Positions 1 to 4,669 of a stretch of 5,794 bases of DNA are shown piece after piece; position 1 is the stretch's first letter, and each line of letters begins with the position of its first letter. The stretch lies in NCBI GenBank assembly GCA_029882725.1, contig JAOUKG010000210.1:1-5794 (forward strand), given 5' to 3'. Source of the DNA: Cyclobacteriaceae bacterium (lineage in GTDB: Bacteria > Bacteroidota > Bacteroidia > Cytophagales > Cyclobacteriaceae). Below the pieces are notes generated by a model that saw nothing but the letters and a program-made list of their open reading frames with translations, had not been told where the DNA came from and made no database searches. A program made the position numbers and the translations under genes.

Positions 1-579
1 TATGTACCTGCACCATTTAACTACTTAATTTATTTTGCAGAGTTTGTTGTCTTTATTTTAGTATTACAGTTTTTCCGTGATCCTAAAATTACACTTACGT
101 TGGGTGAGAACCTTGTTGTGGCTCCTGCCGATGGGAAGGTAGTAGTAATTGAAGAGACAGAAGAACCAGAATGTTTGAAAGATCGCAGAAAACAGATTTC
201 TATTTTTATGTCACCACTCAACGTGCATATTAATAGAATGCCTGTTTCCGGAAAGGTTTCATTTTTTCGATACCATCCGGGAAAATTTCTTGTGGCCTGG
301 CACCCTAAATCCAGTACTGAAAATGAACGTACCACCATGGCCATCAAGATGAAAAAGGGCACCGAGTTGGTGGTAAGGCAAATTGCCGGGGCTGTTGCCC
401 GCCGAATCAGATGGTATGTCGATAAGGACAGTGAATTGAGCCAGGGCGATGAGTTTGGTTTCATTAAATTTGGTAGCAGAGTAGATGTATTTTTACCTCT
501 CGATGCTAAAATAGTAGTAAAAGAAGGAGATATCACAAAGGGTGGCCGGACTGTTTTGGCAGAGCTGAAAGGAGAGTAG
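1..579 (+). CDS. psd: Phosphatidylserine decarboxylase proenzyme (5' truncated)
   Basis: This enzyme decarboxylates phosphatidylserine to phosphatidylethanolamine at the inner membrane, the last step of PE synthesis. The frame is open from base 1, so 192 C-terminal residues are visible and the true start lies upstream. Visible residues 7-24 form a hydrophobic membrane segment followed by FFRDP, typical of the short (about 210-230 aa) PSD-A type. Then come APADGKV (Asp44), FMSPLNVHINRMPVSG (His76), and FGSRVDVFLP with the Gly158-Ser159 self-cleavage site (Ser codon at 475-477). In the known family mechanism the chain is cut there and the serine becomes the pyruvoyl cofactor, giving a large beta and a small alpha chain (34 residues here). 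Asp, His and Ser of the self-cleavage triad are all present, so it should be active. The gene ends in TAG at 577-579 and faces the minus-strand genes. The phosphatidylserine synthase gene often found beside psd in Bacteroidota is not downstream. An internal TTG at 100 is not the start, because it would remove the membrane segment. Confidence 0.95.
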   Translation, partial: YVPAPFNYLIYFAEFVVFILVLQFFRDPKITLTLGENLVVAPADGKVVVIEETEEPECLKDRRKQISIFMSPLNVHINRMPVSGKVSFFRYHPGKFLVAWHPKSSTENERTTMAIKMKKGTELVVRQIAGAVARRIRWYVDKDSELSQGDEFGFIKFGSRVDVFLPLDAKIVVKEGDITKGGRTVLAELKGE

Positions 580-643
580 CTTTTAGTTTATTTGAACAAA
601 TTCAGACCTTACTAAGGAATTTCCGGAATTGCTATAAGAACAA

Positions 644-1900
644 TTATTTTTTGTAAAACCTCCCGGTACGGGTGGATTGCCCGTCTTCCATTTTATAAAG
701 ATACATACCGGAAGGTAATTGGGTCAAGTCAAGTGTTATTTCGCCCTCTGCCTTTTGCTTCAATACCATGGCTCCATTGGAGTTGAATACGCTTATTGAA
801 TAACCCGGTACGCACCCGGGAACACTCAATGAAAGTTCTTTCACTGCCGGATTAGGATAAACCATTACCTCACAATTGTTATTTGCATTAAGGTAGAAAT
901 AGTCATACCTAAAAAAACCATTCCAACTGTTTGTCTGATTATCCCAATGATCCCTTTCCAAAAATAAAAAGTACCCCTCTGTTGTATATCCATATAAGTA
1001 TCGGTTTGTTAAATTCCAATTGCCCAGGGTTTCGTCCCAGTCTGAACGAACTACAGAGTTTATTTCACCACTAGGACTATACAGATGTCTCATTTTCATG
1101 CCGGGAACCCACCCAAAAATATCTACACCCCACCAGTAAGTGGTAAAACCAGAAATAGTATTATCAGCATTAAAAGTAATTTCCCTCTTGCCTGCATTTA
1201 CCCAGTCATTTATACCTGCATCCCAATAAAATGACCAATTCAAATATAAATTTCCGTTGAAACCATAATAATCTTCCGACTTATAAGCAGTGTACCAATC
1301 ACTTATTTGGTCGTTCCATTGTTGTTGAATATCTACAATTTGGCGATTTTGACTATCATACTCATAACTGTTATTAACAATTCCTTTCCATGCGCTTATT
1401 AGGTCGTCCCAAATCCAGGCAACCCTGTTACTAATATTTCCATTGGCGTCATATACCCAATCTGAATATGTTGAAACTTTCCACTGGCCGGTGACGAGAT
1501 CCCAGTTGCTTCGTTCAAAATGCACTATTTTTCCTGAAGTATTGTGGATATATTTCTTTAATTCAAAAGGGATCCAGGAACTTGAATTTTCATCCCAAAT
1601 ATAATATTTAAATTCATTCGGAGATAAATCAGCATTATAGGAGGACAAATGAAATTCATGATTAACCCACTCTTTCGTATCTACTTTCCAGGTAGTCACT
1701 AATACCTCGGATATCAGGCTATCAGTATTTAAGGTATGCTTGTATTTAAAATTTGGTGACCATGTTTTTGAATTAATATCCCAGCTGGAATTAGTTACAT
1801 AGTCTAATTTATCCAACGAGTTATATGCTTCTACAAATTGTGCTTTTGCCGTTAAAAGGAACTGACACAAAAAGAGATATAAAAGGAAGTGCTTTTTCAA
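644..1900 (-). CDS. Secreted Trp-repeat protein with T9SS type A sorting domain
   Basis: This is a 418-residue exported protein of unknown function. Residues 1-20 are a Sec signal peptide (MKK, hydrophobic core, AKA cleavage site before Gln21). Residues 40-349 are ten tandem repeats of exactly 31 residues, each starting W-(D/N)-x5-W. From about residue 345 there is a type A T9SS C-terminal domain: VYPNPA at 347-352, SVFNSNGAMV at 370-379, LPSGMYLYKM at 395-404, and a basic end RTGRFYKK. By family knowledge the protein crosses the outer membrane through T9SS and is surface-anchored or released after the sorting domain is removed. The start is TTG at 1898-1900. An in-frame TAA lies immediately upstream, and this is the only start that keeps the signal peptide. 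An ATG eight bases upstream is in another frame and meets a TGA overlapping the TTG. The gene follows the M20 peptidase by 19 bp on the same strand, probably in one transcript. Binding or adhesion is a guess from the aromatic repeats; no catalytic motif is visible. Confidence 0.9.
   Translation of the reverse strand: MKKHFLLYLFLCQFLLTAKAQFVEAYNSLDKLDYVTNSSWDINSKTWSPNFKYKHTLNTDSLISEVLVTTWKVDTKEWVNHEFHLSSYNADLSPNEFKYYIWDENSSSWIPFELKKYIHNTSGKIVHFERSNWDLVTGQWKVSTYSDWVYDANGNISNRVAWIWDDLISAWKGIVNNSYEYDSQNRQIVDIQQQWNDQISDWYTAYKSEDYYGFNGNLYLNWSFYWDAGINDWVNAGKREITFNADNTISGFTTYWWGVDIFGWVPGMKMRHLYSPSGEINSVVRSDWDETLGNWNLTNRYLYGYTTEGYFLFLERDHWDNQTNSWNGFFRYDYFYLNANNNCEVMVYPNPAVKELSLSVPGCVPGYSISVFNSNGAMVLKQKAEGEITLDLTQLPSGMYLYKMEDGQSTRTGRFYKK
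854..1783 (-). repeat. Ten tandem 31-residue (93-bp) Trp repeats, protein level
   Basis: Trp pairs fall at residues 40/47, 71/78, 102/109, 133/140, 164/171, 195/202, 226/233, 257/264, 288/295 and 319/326 of the T9SS protein. The spacing within each pair is always 7 and between pairs always 31, with no insertion or deletion in ten units. Other columns are looser. Position 2 is Asp in seven of ten. Position 18 is Tyr or Phe in eight of ten. Position 22 is Gly or Asn in most units. Position 24 is usually Ile, Leu or Phe. Several units read like Y-D-x-N-G-N-I, recalling the turn of YD/RHS-type repeats, although the period differs. The units are diverged in sequence, so this is an old array rather than a recent DNA duplication. 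The tenth unit runs into the sorting domain. Confidence 0.9.
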
Positions 1901-1919
1901 TTAATCATCGTTTTAATTA

Positions 1920-3185
1920 TTAACGTTCTCGTGTGAGTCTATAAATTAGTAATGCCGTTCTTTTTATTTGCTCGTCAAGGGTATTAAGGTATACATATTC
2001 TTCAGGCGAATGCGCTCCATTTCCCATTGCACCCAAACCATCCAAACCATCAACATATTTTGCAATGAAGGATATGTCTCCTGCTCCTCGTTTCCCGGGA
2101 TCCCATGCCTTTACTTCGCCCTGCCCTAAATCAATACTTATCTGGCTCAAGGTGTTTAAAAGATTCATATTTCCTTCTGTAAGTTGCATAGCAGGATAGC
2201 TATCCTCAAAGACAATTTCTGCAGTAGTGCCGGGAAGATTTTCACTAACAATTTCACGCATTTTTGCTCGTGTATTTTCTTTTTGTTCTTCTGAAATAAC
2301 AGTTTTATTGGGTACTATGTTGCTTTTACCGCTAAGGATAAACTCATTATCTTTTTCTTCCACAATTGTGCCGCCGGCTATTATCCCGGGGCTGTATGTT
2401 AAATTTACTTCTTGTAATTCATCATAAAACCGATGAAGAATACGAGCACTTTCATAGATGGCTCCAGCTCCTACTTCAGGTCTAAAAATGGCCGAGGAAT
2501 GTGCCTGATTTCCAGTTACAGTAAGGGTCCAGTGGCTTGCTCCTCTTCGTGCAACTGTAGCAAAACCAAAACCGGTGGCACCTTCAAAAGACAAAGCAAT
2601 ATCACTGCGTTTGGCAGCCAATTCAATATCTTTTCTACTTATACTAATGGGTGTGCCAGCCATCTCTTCATCTCCGTGGTAAGAGACAATAAGTTGTGTG
2701 TTTTTAAGTAAATTTGCCTGATGCAACGCCTTTAAAGCAAATAATAAAATCATATCACCACCTTTCATATCACTTGCACCGGGCCCATAGGCAATAGTAT
2801 CCATTATTATGAAACCTTGAGAATTGCCGGTAGGCTCAAATACTGTATCGAGGTGTCCCATTAATAAAATTCTTTTACCCTTGTTTCCTTCTCTTTCTGC
2901 AAAGAGGTGACCTGCACGCTTCATTTCGGGTGGCATATCAATCCATTTGGTCTCAAATCCAAGAGCATCCAATTCCAATTTAAATACATTGCCTACCTCC
3001 TTAACTCCTTCCAGATTGTTTGTCCCACTGTTTATGTTTACAATCTTTTCGAGGAAGTCAATGGCTTCTGTCATATTTTGATCCACAATCGACACCAATT
3101 TTTTCTCCTCTTTATTGAGTTTTTGAGCAAAAAGAGAAGATGTAACCAATAGTAGGCAAGTAAATATTGTGGTTATTCTTATCAT
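1920..3185 (-). CDS. Exported M20 family metallopeptidase, carboxypeptidase G2-like
   Basis: This is a 421-residue zinc-dependent exopeptidase or amidohydrolase, probably periplasmic. The chosen ATG (3183-3185) gives a clean signal peptide, with hydrophobic residues 5-19 and a likely cut near SSLFAQ. An in-frame GTG at 3225-3227 would add 14 polar residues ahead of it and is less likely. The M20 motifs are all present: GHLDTV (zinc ligand His111, catalytic-site Asp113), GPGASDMKGG (bridging Asp139), GDEEMAGTP (general base Glu173, zinc ligand Glu174), SFEGA (Glu201, zinc ligand), and GNGAHSPEEYV (His392). The central stretch, about 210-320, with TLTVTGNQAHSS (His229) and NIVPNKT, is the lid/dimerisation domain. 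The order and wording of the motifs resemble carboxypeptidase G2 (glutamate carboxypeptidase), but substrate specificity cannot be read from sequence. The catalytic set is complete, so it should be active. It is followed after 19 bp by the T9SS repeat protein on the same strand. No clear promoter was found in the 256 bp upstream. Confidence 0.92.
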   Translation of the reverse strand: MIRITTIFTCLLLVTSSLFAQKLNKEEKKLVSIVDQNMTEAIDFLEKIVNINSGTNNLEGVKEVGNVFKLELDALGFETKWIDMPPEMKRAGHLFAEREGNKGKRILLMGHLDTVFEPTGNSQGFIIMDTIAYGPGASDMKGGDMILLFALKALHQANLLKNTQLIVSYHGDEEMAGTPISISRKDIELAAKRSDIALSFEGATGFGFATVARRGASHWTLTVTGNQAHSSAIFRPEVGAGAIYESARILHRFYDELQEVNLTYSPGIIAGGTIVEEKDNEFILSGKSNIVPNKTVISEEQKENTRAKMREIVSENLPGTTAEIVFEDSYPAMQLTEGNMNLLNTLSQISIDLGQGEVKAWDPGKRGAGDISFIAKYVDGLDGLGAMGNGAHSPEEYVYLNTLDEQIKRTALLIYRLTRER

Positions 3186-3441
3186 ATAATTCAAAGTTTG
3201 TAATGAATCAGGCTGGTTTAATAACACTGGCAGAATTTATTAGCCATAAACAGACCAGAAAGATTGAACAAAACCATCCAGAGGAAAGAAAAACTTTACT
3301 GTATTTCCAACCTAAGTATAATATATGTTATAAAATTAATAAAAATTCACTTTATGTTTATTTTAGATTTCTCAGAGATCTTCTCCAGGATAATAAAATA
3401 GATTAGGAACAAGTGAAAATAGTCCGAATGTTTTCATCAGA
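3186..3441. other. Intergenic region upstream of the M20 peptidase
   Basis: These 256 AT-rich bases lie between the isomerase stop and the peptidase start, both on the minus strand. They should hold the peptidase promoter and the isomerase transcript end, but I could not find a good minus-strand TAnnTTTG element or a stem followed by a T-run. The open frames on the plus strand here show no recognisable protein. Confidence 0.5.
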
Positions 3442-4278
3442 TCAAATCGATGCCATCACTCCGCGTAAATAACCTACCGACTCGGCAAGTCCCGGAAGTG
3501 GGTCTTCGGCACTTTTCTCATACTCCAGATTCACACTTCCTGCGTATTTTTTGCTGACTAAAAATTTCAAAAAAGCAGGAATATCAATTACCCCTCTGCC
3601 AATTTCTATGTTTTCTCCCTTGGAATCAGAAACTGTTACATCCTTGATGTGGAAATCGAAAATCCTGTCGAAATATTTCTGGGATTCTTTTACCGGATCA
3701 AGTTGTATCCTTTGGGAATGACCAATGTCATGGCACATACCTATACGTGTATCCAGGTTTTTTATTTTTTCGTTAATACTTTCTAAACTGGGATACTTTT
3801 CATCTCCGGGCCCGTGGTTGTGTATAGCCAGTTTGATGTTGTAAGATTTTACCTTCTCTTCAACATAAGGCAAAAGCTCATGTTCAGGAACCCCCACAAT
3901 CATTAACATTCCTGCCTTTTTGGCATAATCAAAAGCCTGATCAACGTCTTCTTTCGACTTCATATAAATTACTCCTCCTGCCAAAAGTTCAATGTTTCTG
4001 GAACTACACATTTCCTTTACCTCCTGTATATGTGCATCAGAACTATCAAGAGGAAGGTGCATACTTTTTAGACAAACCTGCGAAAGACCCACTCGTTGGG
4101 TCATGTCAAGACATTGTTCGGCAGTAAAATTCCTTAGGGAATAGGAAGCCAAACCAAAAGTAAACCCGGGTTTACTTTTGGTTTTTAGCTGTGTGGGTTT
4201 GGCAATTGTGGGTAACCCAGTGGCAGCAACTGCCAGTGAAAGTCCCCCCAGTTTTATAAAACTTCTTCGGTTATTCAT
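3442..4278 (-). CDS. Tat-exported sugar phosphate isomerase/epimerase-family TIM-barrel protein
   Basis: This 278-residue protein belongs to the xylose-isomerase-like / AP-endonuclease-2 TIM-barrel superfamily. The N-terminus NNRRSFIKLGG (Arg4-Arg5), with a hydrophobic stretch to about residue 26, is a twin-arginine signal, so it probably folds in the cytoplasm and works in the periplasm. The barrel begins at GFTFGLASYSLRNF (38-51). Candidate metal and substrate residues are AIHNHGP (His153, His155), MCHDIGHSQR (Asp184, His187), DFHIKDV (His210, Lys212, Asp213) and NLEYEKS (Glu252, Glu254), the usual positions at the C-terminal ends of the strands. Length is normal for the family. Paralogues in Bacteroidota are often near glycoside or polyol catabolism genes, but no such neighbour is visible, so the substrate is unknown. 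The ATG at 4276-4278 is supported by the Tat motif. A perfect 34-bp palindrome covers the codons for residues 32-43. The sensor gene is divergent, 391 bp away. Confidence 0.88.
   Translation of the reverse strand: MNNRRSFIKLGGLSLAVAATGLPTIAKPTQLKTKSKPGFTFGLASYSLRNFTAEQCLDMTQRVGLSQVCLKSMHLPLDSSDAHIQEVKEMCSSRNIELLAGGVIYMKSKEDVDQAFDYAKKAGMLMIVGVPEHELLPYVEEKVKSYNIKLAIHNHGPGDEKYPSLESINEKIKNLDTRIGMCHDIGHSQRIQLDPVKESQKYFDRIFDFHIKDVTVSDSKGENIEIGRGVIDIPAFLKFLVSKKYAGSVNLEYEKSAEDPLPGLAESVGYLRGVMASI
4151..4184. repeat. Perfect 34-bp palindrome inside the isomerase gene
   Basis: The left arm aaaccaaaagtaaaccc (4151-4167) is exactly the reverse complement of 4168-4184, with no spacer. In the mRNA it could fold as a stem of about 15 bp with a CCGG loop. 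It covers the last residues of the post-signal linker (K-T-K-S-K-P) and the first residues of the barrel (G-F-T-F-G-L). The reading frame is intact on both sides, and the protein is family-like after the palindrome. Confidence 0.95.
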
Positions 4279-4303
4279 TTTTTAATAGTTTAAAGGTAAA
4301 AAG

Positions 4304-4310
4304 CAAAATA
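4304..4310 (-). promoter_or_regulatory. Weak -7-like element for the isomerase gene
   Basis: On the minus strand this reads TATTTTG, one base short of the Bacteroidota -7 consensus TAnnTTTG, about 25 bases before the isomerase ATG. No good -33 TTTG is seen. In DNA this AT-rich, chance is a real alternative. Confidence 0.25.
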
Positions 4311-4341
4311 TTGTATTTTTATAAAGCATATATACACCTTT

Positions 4342-4355
4342 ATTGTGAACACAAT
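4342..4355. promoter_or_regulatory. Operator-like palindrome ATTGTG-AA-CACAAT
   Basis: The 6-bp arms are perfect around a 2-bp centre, 64 bp upstream of the isomerase start and beyond its likely promoter. The TTGTG/CACAA halves resemble sites bound by LacI- or GntR-type regulators. The binding protein is unknown and no regulator gene is adjacent. Confidence 0.35.
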
Positions 4356-4361
4356 TTTATG

Positions 4362-4378
4362 TTTCAAATAATTTGAAA
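4362..4378. promoter_or_regulatory. Operator-like palindrome TTTCAAAT-A-ATTTGAAA
   Basis: The 8-bp arms are perfect around a single central base, only 6 bp from the preceding palindrome. Position and symmetry suit a dimeric regulator acting on the isomerase gene, the sensor gene or both. It is AT-rich, so chance cannot be excluded. Confidence 0.35.
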
Positions 4379-4470
4379 GTGTATTTATATTTTCACAAGA
4401 TTTTAATTACTTTCAATTTAGTGGAATTTTTATTTCAGTTCAAAATGTATTTTATGGGTGGTAAAATATA

Positions 4471-4478
4471 TATATTTG
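4471..4478 (+). promoter_or_regulatory. Bacteroidota -7 element (TATATTTG), candidate sensor promoter
   Basis: This is an exact match to TAnnTTTG on the plus strand, about 190 bases before the sensor ATG, which would give a long 5' leader. No convincing TTTG is present 19-21 bases upstream, so the assignment is tentative. Confidence 0.35.
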
Positions 4479-4507
4479 AATTTCTAATAGTATTATCATT
4501 AGAATTC
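4478..4507 (+). repeat. Stem-loop with 10-bp stem and one bulge
   Basis: The left arm GAATTTCTAAT (4478-4488) pairs with ATTAGAATTC (4498-4507) around the 9-base loop AGTATTATC, with one bulged T; seven pairs next to the loop are uninterrupted. It begins where the -7 element ends, so it would be the very start of a leader RNA or an operator overlapping the transcription start. It lacks GC-rich pairs and a following T-run, so it is not a terminator. Confidence 0.45.
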
Positions 4508-4669
4508 AGGTTTTATTATCCATAAACAAAAAAATAGCCCTTTACATCGCTCAATACTTTCTATGAAAATGATGATTCAATACATTATTTCTTTGGTTAT
4601 ATTGCATTATATTGGGGATAGAATTGGTTTCTGGATATTTATGAGTTTATAGATAATGGGGCGTCTTAC

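Larger units (their letters stand above)
4279..4669. other. AT-rich divergent intergenic region
   Basis: These 391 bases separate the start of the minus-strand isomerase from the plus-strand sensor and contain no convincing gene. They hold two operator-like palindromes (4342-4355, 4362-4378), a weak minus-strand promoter candidate (4304-4310), a plus-strand TAnnTTTG element (4471-4478) and a stem-loop just after it (4478-4507). A 29-codon hydrophobic frame at 4563-4652 ends 17 bp before the sensor start, but it has no support beyond being open. Confidence 0.7.

Noticed and set aside
30..536. 168-codon minus-strand open frame
   Set aside because: It lies antisense to psd, whose plus-strand product has all PSD motifs; the antisense translation has no recognisable domain.
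100..579. TTG at 100 as the psd start
   Set aside because: The frame is open and family-like upstream to base 1, including the membrane segment and FFRDP, so the gene is truncated by the window rather than starting at 100.
580..643. Terminator between the convergent psd and T9SS genes
   Set aside because: Only short dyads are present (ATTTGAACAAAT at 590-601, CCTTACTAAGG at 609-619), with no GC-rich stem followed by a T-run in either direction.
854..1783. RHS/YD-repeat toxin identity for the Trp-repeat protein
   Set aside because: Some units resemble the YD-x-N-G-N turn, but the period is 31 rather than about 20, there is no RHS core motif or toxin tip, and the protein ends in a T9SS sorting domain.
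3186..3227. GTG start extending the peptidase by 14 residues
   Set aside because: The extension is polar and would bury the signal peptide; the internal ATG at 3185 gives a canonical signal sequence.
3365..3381. Imperfect dyad AGATTTCT-C-AGAGATCT as an isomerase terminator
   Set aside because: It has one G-T mismatch, almost no loop, and no T-run on either strand, so it does not look like an intrinsic terminator.
2227..3406. Plus-strand open frames at 2227-2427, 2433-2711, 2907-3152 and 3167-3406
   Set aside because: The first three are antisense to the well-supported peptidase gene. The last spans intergenic DNA, overlaps the peptidase start and encodes nothing recognisable.
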